A DNA stretch of 64,000 nucleotides from Mycolicibacterium porcinum. Its GTDB lineage: Bacteria > Actinomycetota > Actinomycetes > Mycobacteriales > Mycobacteriaceae. This document shows, piece after piece, positions 10,785 to 19,998 of this stretch. The notes under the pieces are model-generated. The model did not search any database, was not told the DNA's origin, and saw only the letters and a list, made by a program, of their open reading frames with translations. Made by a program: the position numbers and the translations under genes. The stretch is taken from assembly GCA_002086835.1 (NCBI GenBank), contig MVIG01000006.1, positions 248,001 through 312,000 on the forward strand, written 5' to 3'. The first letter of the stretch is position 1, and each line of letters begins with the position of its first letter.

Positions 10785-11995
10785 GCCGGCACCGCCACGA
10801 CCACCCGCACCCCGCCGCCGTCGGACGCAGACAGCGTCAACGAACCGCCGACCTGGTCGAGGCGGGCTCGCATGCCGCGCAGACCGAACCCATCGACGTG
10901 ATCACTCGGCAGGCCGATGCCGTTGTCGGACAGGGAAAGTCGTACCCCGTCCGCTGCCGCCTGCAGTCGCACGTGAAGCTCACTGGCGTGGGCATGGCGA
11001 CGCACGTTCGTCATCGCCTCCTGCGCGCTGCGCAGCAGCACCACGTCGGTGGCCATACCCAGCTGCGGCAGGTCGTCGTCGATGCGTACGTCGACGGCGA
11101 TACCGGTCTCGGCGGCCAGGCCCTCGGCCTGACGGCGCAGCGCGGCCGACAGGGTGCCCTCCTCCAACGCCGCGGGGGTCAGCCCCGTCACCATGGTGCG
11201 GGCCTCGGCGAGGTTGTCCCGCGCGGTGGTGCGGATCAGCTCGACGTGGCGGGCCGCGGCGGCCGGATCGCCGGCACTCTCGGCCTGCACGGCCTGGGCC
11301 AGTGCCACGATGCTGGTGAACCCCTGCGCCAGGGTGTCGTGGATCTCCCGGGCCAGCCGCTCCCGCTCCGCGGCCACCCCGGCCTCGCGGGACAGCTGAG
11401 CGGTCTGCGCTCGGCTCGCCGCCAATTCGGCGACCGTCTCGGCCAGCTGCTGCCGCTGCCGCATGGTGGTCATGATCGTGGTGCCGATGATCGGGGCCGC
11501 CACCGCGCCCACCAGTGTCACGGCCGCCACCGGTGGCAGGCTCGGCCATCCCAGCCCGTGGATCGCCACGGCAAGGCTCAACGGCGCCAGGGTGACCACG
11601 AAGGTCAGCGTCAGTGCCACCGCCAGCGGCAGCGTGGCGAAGATCAGCGGGTACAGCGCAGGGATCGCGGCGACGGCAGGCGCCGCTGCCAGCAGCGCGA
11701 TCAACCACAGGCCGATCATCACCGCCACGAACGCCGCCGTGCGGGCGCGCACCGGGCCCGCGATCGGATCCGCATCGTGAATCACGTTGCGTCCGAACAG
11801 CAGAACGATCACGACCATCGCCGTCAACGCCCCGCAGGCCACCGGAACGTTGCCACCGAGCGTGTGCCGCAGCAGCACGACCGCGACGATCGCCGCGATG
11901 CACAGTCCGCAGACGTAGGTCTCCCACATCCAATGCCAGTCCGACGGCTCGCCGACCGAGGGGCGCGATGTTGTGGGTGGACCGGTTTCGGTCAT
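10781..11995 (-). CDS. NarL-type sensor histidine kinase
   Basis: 404 residues. The N-terminal half carries several membrane segments between residues 28 and 178 and no large external loop, so it may sense a membrane or intramembrane signal. The HisKA_3 dimerisation domain has ERERLAREIHDTLAQGF with phospho-acceptor H219. The HATPase domain has AQEAMTNVRRHA (N box), DNGIGL (G1) and GFGLRGMRARL (G2). Its start lies 9 bases after the carotenoid-oxygenase stop and its end overlaps the response regulator by 4 bases, implying one three-gene transcript. Confidence 0.92.
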   Translation of the reverse strand: MTETGPPTTSRPSVGEPSDWHWMWETYVCGLCIAAIVAVVLLRHTLGGNVPVACGALTAMVVIVLLFGRNVIHDADPIAGPVRARTAAFVAVMIGLWLIALLAAAPAVAAIPALYPLIFATLPLAVALTLTFVVTLAPLSLAVAIHGLGWPSLPPVAAVTLVGAVAAPIIGTTIMTTMRQRQQLAETVAELAASRAQTAQLSREAGVAAERERLAREIHDTLAQGFTSIVALAQAVQAESAGDPAAAARHVELIRTTARDNLAEARTMVTGLTPAALEEGTLSAALRRQAEGLAAETGIAVDVRIDDDLPQLGMATDVVLLRSAQEAMTNVRRHAHASELHVRLQAAADGVRLSLSDNGIGLPSDHVDGFGLRGMRARLDQVGGSLTLSASDGGGVRVVVAVPA

Positions 11996-12004
11996 CTGCC
12001 GATG

Positions 12005-13489
12005 CTAGCGGTCTGAGGCCACCCAATTGCCGTGGAAGCCGTGCGGAACCCGGACCGGAATATGCACGGTGGCAACGGGTGCCAGGCTCTGCCCGTCGAG
12101 CAGCACGAGATCGCTGCGATTCTCGGCCCGGTCGTAGACGAACCCCATCACCACACCGTCGTTCTCATCGGCGTCCGGCCCGGACGGGACGAACACGAAC
12201 TCGCCGGGTTCGCGCCCAGGGCCGAACTCGATCCGCTCCGTGGCACCGTCTCGCAGATCGTGGCGCAGGATCACCGACGGTGCCGCCTCCGGATCGGACG
12301 GGAGTCCGACGGTGTAGCCGTACCGGTGCTGCCGCCCGGTGAGCCGATCGTCGATGCGAGGGAACTCCTGGGTGGAATCGTCGAGCCGCTGCTCGTGCAC
12401 CCGGCCGGTCCGAAGGTCAATGGTCCAGCGGTCCAGCGTGATCGAGTCGGTGAACAGCCGGTCCCCGGTGGTGAAGACCTCCGGGTGCCGCACCACGTCG
12501 AGTACGACCTGCTCACCGTCGGGTCCGGTCTGGTCAAAACCGTTGAGGGCGTGGAACACGTAGCACGGCGACACGTCGAACCAACGGATGTCGGTGGCCG
12601 AACCTTCCCGTGGCAGCACCCCGATGCGGGCACCATGCTCCGGCGCCCACCGGTAGGGCATCGCCGTCGTCGGCAGCGCGGCCCGTTCGGAACCGCGCAT
12701 CGCCGCGCGCAATACGAAGTCCGGTGCCGCGTGACGGGCGGCGAATCCGGTCAGCAGTCGCGCCGCGGCCCGCGCCGGAGCACTCTTGACCATGCTGGAC
12801 AGGTCCAGCTGCACCGGCAGGTCGTAGATCACCACGTACTTTTCGGTGAGGGTGAAGTCGTGCATCATCGTGTGCGCGGGCAGCGTGATGTCGACCGTGC
12901 GCCGGACCCGGCCGTCCACCCCGGTGACGGAGTAGCTCACCAGGTTTCCGCGCAGCGGATTGTATGAAACGGCATGCAGCTCACCGGTTTCAGGATCGTG
13001 CTTGGGATGGGCGGTGAATCCGCCGAACAGGGTGCCGCAGAAGTCGGACGGGCCCACCGTGTCGAGTTCCTCGGTGAGTTCGTAGGGACGCGCACCGGCC
13101 TCGGTGATCACCAGGGTCTTGCCGGCATGGCCGATGATGTTGGTGTTGGCCGGGAAATCGAAACCACCCGTATGTGCGCCGCCTGCCCACTTCTCGCCGA
13201 GCCGGCGCGCCACCGAGGACGACCGGACCCAGCGGTTGCGGTACCAGGTGGCCGCGCCGTCGCGCAGCCGGATCCCGTGGGCCATGCCGTCACCCAGGAA
13301 CCAGTGGTGACGCCGGGGATCGGGAGGCCGCAGCGGGTTGGGGCCGGTGCGCAGATAGCGGCCGTCGAGGTAGTCCGGGATGGTCCCGGTGACCGCGAGG
13401 TCGGTGACGGTGACCTCGTCATGCACCGGTGCGAAGTTCCCGCTCAGAAACGGATGCTCGGATTCCTGCTGGACCGCTTCGGTAGTCAT
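12005..13489 (-). CDS. Carotenoid cleavage oxygenase family protein
   Basis: 494 residues, the retinal-pigment-epithelium-65/CCO family of non-haem iron dioxygenases that cleave carotenoid or stilbene-type double bonds. The four iron-ligand histidines are visible: H161 (FTAHPKHDPETGE), H210 (HTMMHDFTLT), H313 (YVFHALNG) and H486 (VPHGFHGNW). N-terminal LRTGPNPLRPP and WFLGDGMAH are also typical. No signal peptide. ATG 13489 is preceded by GTAAGGGT. It is followed 9 bases later by the histidine kinase gene. The substrate cannot be told from sequence. M. tuberculosis keeps family members elsewhere (Rv0654, Rv0913c). Confidence 0.9.
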   Translation of the reverse strand: MTTEAVQQESEHPFLSGNFAPVHDEVTVTDLAVTGTIPDYLDGRYLRTGPNPLRPPDPRRHHWFLGDGMAHGIRLRDGAATWYRNRWVRSSSVARRLGEKWAGGAHTGGFDFPANTNIIGHAGKTLVITEAGARPYELTEELDTVGPSDFCGTLFGGFTAHPKHDPETGELHAVSYNPLRGNLVSYSVTGVDGRVRRTVDITLPAHTMMHDFTLTEKYVVIYDLPVQLDLSSMVKSAPARAAARLLTGFAARHAAPDFVLRAAMRGSERAALPTTAMPYRWAPEHGARIGVLPREGSATDIRWFDVSPCYVFHALNGFDQTGPDGEQVVLDVVRHPEVFTTGDRLFTDSITLDRWTIDLRTGRVHEQRLDDSTQEFPRIDDRLTGRQHRYGYTVGLPSDPEAAPSVILRHDLRDGATERIEFGPGREPGEFVFVPSGPDADENDGVVMGFVYDRAENRSDLVLLDGQSLAPVATVHIPVRVPHGFHGNWVASDR

Positions 13490-13574
13490 ACCCTTACCGT
13501 GCTCCTCCGGGCGCGTCGGCGCGACGACTTCACGGCTGATTCGGATGTCAACCGAACGATGGACAGAGGACTCC

Positions 13575-15146
13575 TCACGCCGTGGCGCGCAGACTCAACG
13601 CGAGCAACAGCCGCACGTCGGCATCGTTGAGCGAGGTGCCCAGCAGCTGCTCGACCCGGCGGATCCGGTAGCGCACGGTGTTGGGGTGCACATGCAGATG
13701 CTGAGCCGCCGCGGCCACATCGCCGAAGCAGTCCAGATACACGCCCAACGTTTCGGCGAGCACCGGCTCGTCGGCCCGCAAGGTCTGCACCCGTGGATCG
13801 ATCAACCGGTCGTCCGCGGCGATCGCGGTGACGATCTCGTCGAGCAGCACTGTGGTGCGTGCCTCGGCCAGTGAGGTGACGGCGGCCAGCGTTCCGGGAT
13901 GACGCTCGGCGGTGTCGAGCACCCGGTCCACATCGGCGCGGGCGCCGGCAGCACCGGCCAACCCGGCCACCGGGCTGGCGACCACGGCACGCAGCTCCAG
14001 CCCCAACTCGGCGCGTAGCGCCGCCACCGTGCCTCGTACCCACGATGCCACCGCTTTGCCGGTACTGGGGAACAACACGTAGACGCGCGAACCTACCGAA
14101 GCCATCTGCGCGTCATGGCGAAAAGCGCTGGCGCTCAAGGCCAGTACATCGGCAAGGCGAGTGCCCGCGGTACCGCCGTCGAACCCGATGACCGCGGCTC
14201 GGCCGCCGGCGGCCACCCCCAGCTCCCTGGCGATCAACTCGACCTCGACGGGAGCGTCCGGCTCGCCCAAGCCGAGCAGTTCCTGCACCCGCACCGCGTG
14301 TGTCGACGGCGCAGCGGCCAAACGCGCCATGATGCGCGCGGCCAGCACCGCGGCGCCGCGCAGGACGTCCTCGGAATCGTCGGCGAGCGGGCGGCTGCCC
14401 TGCTGCACCCAGATGGTGCCGATGAACGCCGGAGCCCGGCGCTCGTCGACGGCCGGTGCGAAGATGCCGATCGCCAGCCGGGGGCGCAATCCGAGTTCGG
14501 GGCGCTCGGCCACCCGCACCGCCTCCGGCCGGGAGCGCAGCGCGTCGAAGATGCCCCACTGGGCGATCCAGGCCAGGTGCTCCGGCGGCCCGGCCCGGCC
14601 GAGAATCGACAGCCGCCGCAACTCGTCGGCCTCATCGCTGGACGCCGAGTAGGCCAGCACGTGAGACTGGGCGTCCTCGATGCTCACCATGCCGTGCGTG
14701 CGTTCGGCCACGGATTGGGCCAGGCCGAACAGGTCGGTGCCCGAATCGTGCAGGGCACCGTCACCGTGGTGCTCGAAGACGTGGTTGACCAACCGGTAGA
14801 GCCGTTCCCAGCGGGCCCGCGGATCGACGGAGACGACGGCGGTGCCCGCGGCCACCGCGCGTTCGACGACCGCCCCCGACGGCTCCTTGATGAAGATCGC
14901 CGTGGGCGCGCGGCGCGCACTCTGCTGCTCGACCCATCGCAATGCGTCGTTCTCGGAGACGCCGAGTAGGAAGAACAGGTCGGCGGCACCCGCGGACGGC
15001 GCCAGACCCAGGCGCACGTCATCGGAATCGATCAGCGCGGCCGAGGCCACCGGCAGGTCCAGGCCGCGTGGTGCCTGCACCAGCCGGACCAGCGTGGCAT
15101 CCAGCGCCAACAGCAGTTGGCCCAGGCTGACACCGGTCGTCCGCAT
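13575..15146 (-). CDS. pruC: PucR-family regulator of proline catabolism (PruC-like)
   Basis: 523 residues. The N-terminal region (about 1-110) resembles the PucR purine-catabolism domain, the middle is GAF-like, and the C-terminal PucR HTH_30 region ends with VAAAAQHLHVHPNTVRYRIR and EQLLG. It is divergent from pruA with an 83-base intergenic region, the arrangement in which the M. tuberculosis orthologue Rv1186c (PruC) activates pruA-pruB. Direct family and context support is strong. Co-inducer binding by proline or a catabolite is inferred. It starts at ATG 15146. Confidence 0.88.
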   Translation of the reverse strand: MRTTGVSLGQLLLALDATLVRLVQAPRGLDLPVASAALIDSDDVRLGLAPSAGAADLFFLLGVSENDALRWVEQQSARRAPTAIFIKEPSGAVVERAVAAGTAVVSVDPRARWERLYRLVNHVFEHHGDGALHDSGTDLFGLAQSVAERTHGMVSIEDAQSHVLAYSASSDEADELRRLSILGRAGPPEHLAWIAQWGIFDALRSRPEAVRVAERPELGLRPRLAIGIFAPAVDERRAPAFIGTIWVQQGSRPLADDSEDVLRGAAVLAARIMARLAAAPSTHAVRVQELLGLGEPDAPVEVELIARELGVAAGGRAAVIGFDGGTAGTRLADVLALSASAFRHDAQMASVGSRVYVLFPSTGKAVASWVRGTVAALRAELGLELRAVVASPVAGLAGAAGARADVDRVLDTAERHPGTLAAVTSLAEARTTVLLDEIVTAIAADDRLIDPRVQTLRADEPVLAETLGVYLDCFGDVAAAAQHLHVHPNTVRYRIRRVEQLLGTSLNDADVRLLLALSLRATA

Positions 15147-15179
15147 ATTGTCGGATTCTACCGATCCATGGGCTCAGCC

Positions 15180-15195
15180 TTGTCTGTTCGGACAA
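15180..15195. promoter_or_regulatory. Inverted repeat in the pruC-pruA divergent promoter
   Basis: TTGTC (15180-15184) and GACAA (15191-15195) form an inverted repeat with a 6-base spacer. A further TTGTC occurs at 15149-15153 near the pruC start. A possible -35/-10 pair follows (TTGTTG, 16-base spacer, GATTCT) upstream of ATG 15230. This is a candidate PruC binding region; no PruC consensus was available to test it. Confidence 0.3.
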
Positions 15196-15229
15196 TTGTT
15201 GCGTGGGTCACGTCGGGGATTCTTGACTC

Positions 15230-16858
15230 ATGGATGCCATCACCGACGTGCCCTCGCCGGCCAACGAGCCGGTCCACAATTACGCACCGGGCTCGGGCGA
15301 GCGCGCCCGGCTCATCACCGCGCTCGGCGACCTGGCCGGCGCCCCGATCGACCTCCCTCACGTCATCGGCGGCAAACACGCGATGGGCGGCGGCACCCGC
15401 ATCGACGTGGTGCAGCCGCACTGCCACAGCGCCCGGCTGGGCACGCTGACCAACGCCGAGCACGCCGACGCCAATGCGGCCATCGACGCCGCATTGGCCG
15501 CCAAACACGAGTGGGCGACGATGCCGTTCGACGAACGCGCCGCGGTGTTCCTGCGGGCGGCCGACCTGCTGTCCGGACCGTGGCGGGAGAAGATCGCTGC
15601 CGCCACGATGCTCGGCCAGTCCAAGACCGCCTACCAGGCGGAGATCGACGCGCCCTGCGAGCTGATCGACTTCTGGCGGTTCAACGTCGAGTTCGCCCGC
15701 CAGATCCTGGCCCAGCAGCCCATCAGCAGCCCCGGAGTGTGGAACCGCACCGACCACCGGCCGCTCGAGGGCTTCGTCTACGCCATCACCCCGTTCAACT
15801 TCACCGCGATCGCAGGCAACCTCCCCACCGCGCCGGCGCTGATGGGCAACACCGTGGTGTGGAAACCCTCACCCACGCAGACTTTCGCGGCCTACCTGAC
15901 CATGCAGCTGCTGGAGGCCGCCGGACTGCCGCCCGGGGTGATCAACCTGGTGACCGGCGACGGAATCGCGGTTTCCGATGTGGCACTGGCCGATCCGCGA
16001 CTGGCCGGCATCCACTTCACCGGCTCGACCGCCACGTTCCAGCACCTGTGGCGCGAAGTCGGCGCGAACATCGACCGCTACCACACCTACCCGCGGCTGG
16101 TCGGCGAGACCGGTGGCAAGGACTTCGTCGTCGCACACGCCTCGGCCCGCCCGGATGTGCTGCGCACCGCCCTGATTCGCGGTGCCTTCGACTACCAGGG
16201 CCAGAAATGCTCGGCCGCCTCCCGCGCCTTCATCCCGCGGTCGGTGTGGCACGAGATGGGTGACGATTTCCTCTCGGCCACCTCGGACCTCAAGTACGGC
16301 GACGTCACCGACCTCACCAACTACGGCGGGGCCGTGATCGACGAACGCGCCTTCGCCAAGAACGTCGCGGCGATCGAACGGGCCAAGAGCGCCCCAGGGG
16401 TCACCATCGCGGCCGGTGGCGAATACGACGACAGCGAAGGCTATTTCGTGCGGCCCACCGTCCTGCTCTCCGACGACCCGACCGACGAGGCGTTCTCCAC
16501 CGAGTACTTCGGCCCGATCCTGGCCGTGCACGTCTACCCGGACGCCGAGTACGAGCGGATCCTCGACGTCGTCGACACCGGCGCCCGTTACGCGCTGACC
16601 GGCGCGGTGATCGCCGACGATCGCGCCGCGGTCCTCACCGCCGCCGACCGGTTGCGAAACGCGGCAGGCAACTTCTACATCAACGACAAGCCGACCGGTG
16701 CTGTCGTCGGGCAACAGCCGTTCGGCGGATCCCGGGCCTCGGGCACCAACGACAAGGCCGGTTCGGCGCTGAACCTGTTGCGCTGGACCTCGGCCCGCTC
16801 CATCAAGGAGACGTTCGTGCCGCCGACCAACCACACCTACCCCCACATGGAGGCCTGA
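15230..16858 (+). CDS. pruA: PruA, delta-1-pyrroline-5-carboxylate dehydrogenase
   Basis: 542 residues, an NAD-dependent aldehyde dehydrogenase converting glutamate-gamma-semialdehyde/P5C to glutamate, the second step of proline catabolism. Catalytic C327 lies in GQKCSAASR, general base E293 in VGETGGKDF, and cofactor-loop motifs in TPFNFTAIAGNLPTAP and HFTGSTATFQ. Length matches the actinobacterial monofunctional P5C dehydrogenase (Rv1187). ATG 15230. Its stop is separated from the pruB start by one base, so the two are co-translated and probably channel P5C. Confidence 0.96.
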   Translation: MDAITDVPSPANEPVHNYAPGSGERARLITALGDLAGAPIDLPHVIGGKHAMGGGTRIDVVQPHCHSARLGTLTNAEHADANAAIDAALAAKHEWATMPFDERAAVFLRAADLLSGPWREKIAAATMLGQSKTAYQAEIDAPCELIDFWRFNVEFARQILAQQPISSPGVWNRTDHRPLEGFVYAITPFNFTAIAGNLPTAPALMGNTVVWKPSPTQTFAAYLTMQLLEAAGLPPGVINLVTGDGIAVSDVALADPRLAGIHFTGSTATFQHLWREVGANIDRYHTYPRLVGETGGKDFVVAHASARPDVLRTALIRGAFDYQGQKCSAASRAFIPRSVWHEMGDDFLSATSDLKYGDVTDLTNYGGAVIDERAFAKNVAAIERAKSAPGVTIAAGGEYDDSEGYFVRPTVLLSDDPTDEAFSTEYFGPILAVHVYPDAEYERILDVVDTGARYALTGAVIADDRAAVLTAADRLRNAAGNFYINDKPTGAVVGQQPFGGSRASGTNDKAGSALNLLRWTSARSIKETFVPPTNHTYPHMEA

Positions 16859-16859
16859 G

Positions 16860-17819
16860 ATGGGCGTGTTTCAGCGGGTGGCCCGCCCCACGATCCTGGC
16901 GGCCTCGCGCTCCTCGCGGCTACGTCACACCGCTGAACGCCTCCCGATCACCCGCCGGGTCGTCGACCGCTTCGTCGCGGGGGAAACGGTGCCCGACGCG
17001 CTCGACACCGTTGGTGTGCTGAGGGATTCGGGACGCTTCGTCACCGTCGACTACCTCGGCGAGGACACCACGAGCAACGAGGACGCCGAACGCACCGTGC
17101 AGGCCTACCTCACCCTGCTCGACGGGCTGGCCCGCCGTGGCGACGTCGATGTGGCCGTGCGGCCGCTGGAAGTGTCGCTCAAGCTCTCGGCCCTCGGCCA
17201 GGCGCTGCCCCGCGACGGCGAGAAGATCGCCTACGAGAACGCGCACACCATCTGTGCGAAGGCCCGCGATGTCGGGGCCTGGGTGACGGTGGACGCCGAA
17301 GACCACACCACCACTGACTCGACCCTGTCGATCGTGCGTGATCTGCGAACCGAATTCGACTGGCTCGGCACGGTTCTGCAGGCCTACCTGCACCGCACCG
17401 AGGCCGATTGCCGCGAGTTCGCCGCTGCGGGAGCCCGGATCAGGCTGTGCAAGGGCGCCTACGACGAACCGGCCTCGGTGGCCTACCGCGATGCCGAGGA
17501 GGTCACCGACTCCTATCTGCGGTGTCTGCGAGTGCTGATGGCCGGATCGGGCTATCCGATGGTGGCCTCACACGATCCGGTGATCATCGACGCGGTGCCG
17601 GCACTTGCCGACGAATTCGGCCGCGGGGTAGGCGGTTTCGAGTATCAGATGCTCTACAACATCCGTGACGCCGAACAACGCAGGCTGGCCGAGGCGGGCA
17701 ACCATGTCCGGGTGTACGTCCCGTTCGGCAACGAGTGGTACGGCTACTTCGTTCGGCGGCTAGCCGAGCGCCCGGCCAACCTGATGTTCTTCCTGCGGGC
17801 CCTGGCCGAGCGCCACTGA
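16860..17819 (+). CDS. pruB: PruB, proline dehydrogenase
   Basis: 319 residues, a monofunctional FAD-dependent proline dehydrogenase (beta-alpha barrel) that oxidises proline to P5C and feeds electrons to the respiratory chain. Signatures: VDAEDHTTTDSTL, YLHRTEADCREF, RLCKGAYDEPASVAYRD, VASHDPVIID, FEYQMLYNIRD and VYVPFGNEWYGYFVRRLAER (FAD and substrate contacts). The start ATG 16860 is one base after the pruA stop. Convergent with the oxygenase gene downstream. Known in mycobacteria as PruB (Rv1188). Confidence 0.95.
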   Translation: MGVFQRVARPTILAASRSSRLRHTAERLPITRRVVDRFVAGETVPDALDTVGVLRDSGRFVTVDYLGEDTTSNEDAERTVQAYLTLLDGLARRGDVDVAVRPLEVSLKLSALGQALPRDGEKIAYENAHTICAKARDVGAWVTVDAEDHTTTDSTLSIVRDLRTEFDWLGTVLQAYLHRTEADCREFAAAGARIRLCKGAYDEPASVAYRDAEEVTDSYLRCLRVLMAGSGYPMVASHDPVIIDAVPALADEFGRGVGGFEYQMLYNIRDAEQRRLAEAGNHVRVYVPFGNEWYGYFVRRLAERPANLMFFLRALAERH

Positions 17820-17826
17820 GCCGGCC

Positions 17827-18858
17827 TCACCCTGCACCGAGGTCGTAGGCGACCTTGAACTTGTTGAGCAGATACGGACCGGACACCACCGGCTCGTACC
17901 GCGGCGGATTGTCCGCCGTGGCGCACGTCGGAATGCACTCGATCACGGCGTCGAAGTTGGGTTGGTGAAAGAACGGGAGCGTGAACCGTTCGGCGGTGGA
18001 TGCCCCGGTGCTCACCACGCGATGCACCGTGCTCACCCACCGGTCGTTGGTCCACCGGGCCAGCAGGTCACCGATGTTGATGACGAACGAGCCAGGAACC
18101 ACCGGCACGTCGAGCCACTCGCCGCGATCGCCCAGCACCTGTAGCCCGCTCTGGGATTCGTCCTGCAGCAGGATGGTGAGGTTGCCCCAGTCGCTGTGCT
18201 GGCTGAGCCGGATGTGGCCGGCGGGCTGATCGTCGGCCGGGTAGTGATTGGCCATCAGGTTGGAGTTGTGCCGGTCGATCAAGCTGTCGAACCAGTCTTC
18301 GCGCAAGCCCAGGGCCAGAGCGAACAGCCGCGACAACTCGGTCGCGAGAACGGACATCTCGTCGTAATAGCGTTGGTAGGCCGTACGGAATCCCGCCACC
18401 TCGGGCCACCGTTCGGCGACGAACACGCGTTCGTCGGTCCATCCGGGCCCGTTGAGCCCCTCCGGATTACCGAGCGGGAAGTGGACGAATTTTTCGACCT
18501 GGTCCGGTGATTCGTGCTCGGCCGCGCGGTCGGCTCCGTCGTTGGTGGCTGCGAGATTGCCCGCGCTGCTGAACCCGCGGGCCAACGGATCGGCGGGGTC
18601 CGCCCTGATCTGCTCCTTCACGGCCTGAGGCAGCGAGAAGAACTCGCGCAGAGCGCGATTGACATCGTCGATCACCGCATCGGGGACGCCGTGACCGACG
18701 AGCAGGAGAAACCCACTGGTTTCGCAGCACCGGCCGATGGCGTCGGCCACCGCCTGACGTCGCTGCTCGTCGCCGGTGCGGGCGCTGCTGATATCGATCA
18801 ATGGGACGAAGCCGTCGCGCAGGACAACTTGGTCGACTATCACCTCTGATTGGCTCAC
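17827..18858 (-). CDS. Fe(II)/2-oxoglutarate oxygenase, isopenicillin-N-synthase-like
   Basis: 343 residues. An N-terminal DIOX_N region (SGFLLLVGHGVPDAVIDDV) is followed by a 2OG-Fe(II) oxygenase core with the iron facial triad H221/D223 (QHSDWGNLTILLQD) and H279 (STVHRVV). R291/T293 (RFTLPFF) are positioned to bind the 2-oxoglutarate carboxylate. Such enzymes hydroxylate or desaturate small molecules; the substrate is unknown. GTG start at 18858. It is followed on the opposite strand by pruB with a 7-base gap. Possibly a single-gene transcript, as the gene behind it (18893) is separated by 34 bases. Confidence 0.85.
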   Translation of the reverse strand: MSQSEVIVDQVVLRDGFVPLIDISSARTGDEQRRQAVADAIGRCCETSGFLLLVGHGVPDAVIDDVNRALREFFSLPQAVKEQIRADPADPLARGFSSAGNLAATNDGADRAAEHESPDQVEKFVHFPLGNPEGLNGPGWTDERVFVAERWPEVAGFRTAYQRYYDEMSVLATELSRLFALALGLREDWFDSLIDRHNSNLMANHYPADDQPAGHIRLSQHSDWGNLTILLQDESQSGLQVLGDRGEWLDVPVVPGSFVINIGDLLARWTNDRWVSTVHRVVSTGASTAERFTLPFFHQPNFDAVIECIPTCATADNPPRYEPVVSGPYLLNKFKVAYDLGAG

Positions 18859-18892
18859 CCGCTCGACGCTAGAACCTCAACCTAAGTTGATG

Positions 18893-19924
18893 TCAATGCC
18901 GAAACCGGCTCTCGCGCAACAACAGAAATGTCAACGCCCCGAGGGTCTGGGCATCGGTGATCTCACCGTCGCGGACCATCCGGTCGACTTCAGCGCGGGA
19001 GAACCAAGCGCTGTGCATGTCCTGTTCCTCGTGCTCGCGTTCGTGCTCACCCTCGGTGAGGCCGGTCGCCAGGTACACCCACCCGCGCTGGCTACTCATC
19101 CCCGCGGCCACATCGAGCTGGCCGAGCTGCTCCATGGTCTGCGCGCGCAGCCCGGTCTCCTCGCGAAGTTCGCGGTGGGCCAGGGTTTCCGAATCGAGGT
19201 GCTGCTGATCGGGCGCGGTGCCCTGCGGGAACTCCCAGCGACGCAGCCCCAGCGGGTAGCGGAACTGTTCGACGAGGTGGAACCGATCCTGATCGGGGTC
19301 GTACGGAATCACCAGGGCGTATGTGGGTTTGTCCACCACCGCGTAGATGCCGGTGCTGCCGTCGGGCCGGACGATGTCATCCTCGCGCAGGGTCAACCAG
19401 TTGTTGCGGTACACCTCTCGCGTCGCCGTCCGGCGGATCGTGGCCGAGCGCAGTCGGACCTGTGGTGCGGCGTCGGTGACGTCGCCTCTGTCGATGGCAT
19501 CGGCCAGATCGCCGGCGAATGAGACAAGGCCGGTCACGTCGACGTCATAGGGCGCGGGTCGGTCGACGAGCGCCAGCCGGGCCGATGCGCGGCGCAACAG
19601 GGCGGCCGCACCGGTCCGGTTGCCTCGCTGCACATGGGTGATACCCACGGCCAGCTGCGCCAGCCCCTGCCACAGCGTGCGCTCGTCGCCCGGACCGTTC
19701 TTCCACGCCGCCTCGAGCACTTCATGCGCGCTGAACGCCTGACCGCGGTCGAGCAGATCCTGGGCGTAGGAGAGCGTCTCGGCCGGCGAGAGCTCCAGGT
19801 CATCGGGAATCCGTGCGACGCCTTCACTGCCGTAGGGCAACGGCCGGCCGAGTGCATCACGGGGACGTGTGCTGCGGGGCCGGCCCGCGTCGTCGCGATC
19901 ACGCTCAGCTGTGCCCATGGCCAC
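18893..19924 (-). CDS. DUF309-Nudix hydrolase fusion
   Basis: 343 residues with two recognisable parts. Residues about 45-130 are a DUF309 helical domain (FSAHEVLEAAWKNGPGDE, LWQGLAQLAVGITHVQRGN). Residues about 160-335 are an ADP-ribose-pyrophosphatase-like Nudix domain (REVYRNNWLTLREDDIV, WEFPQGTAPD, and the Nudix helix HRELREETGL). The Nudix box is two residues longer than G-x5-E-x7-REUxEExGU between the first Gly and REL, and the usual first Glu is not obvious, so activity should not be assumed. GTG 19924 (ATG 19918 alternative). Divergent from fadD36 with a 74-base gap. Confidence 0.8.
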   Translation of the reverse strand: MAMGTAERDRDDAGRPRSTRPRDALGRPLPYGSEGVARIPDDLELSPAETLSYAQDLLDRGQAFSAHEVLEAAWKNGPGDERTLWQGLAQLAVGITHVQRGNRTGAAALLRRASARLALVDRPAPYDVDVTGLVSFAGDLADAIDRGDVTDAAPQVRLRSATIRRTATREVYRNNWLTLREDDIVRPDGSTGIYAVVDKPTYALVIPYDPDQDRFHLVEQFRYPLGLRRWEFPQGTAPDQQHLDSETLAHRELREETGLRAQTMEQLGQLDVAAGMSSQRGWVYLATGLTEGEHEREHEEQDMHSAWFSRAEVDRMVRDGEITDAQTLGALTFLLLRESRFRH

Positions 19925-19998
19925 CAGCCTCGCCGCAACTCCTCATCCTGTCGAGTACGCCTGCGGTCCGCCGAGACGGCGGCGGTAGCCTCACAAGC

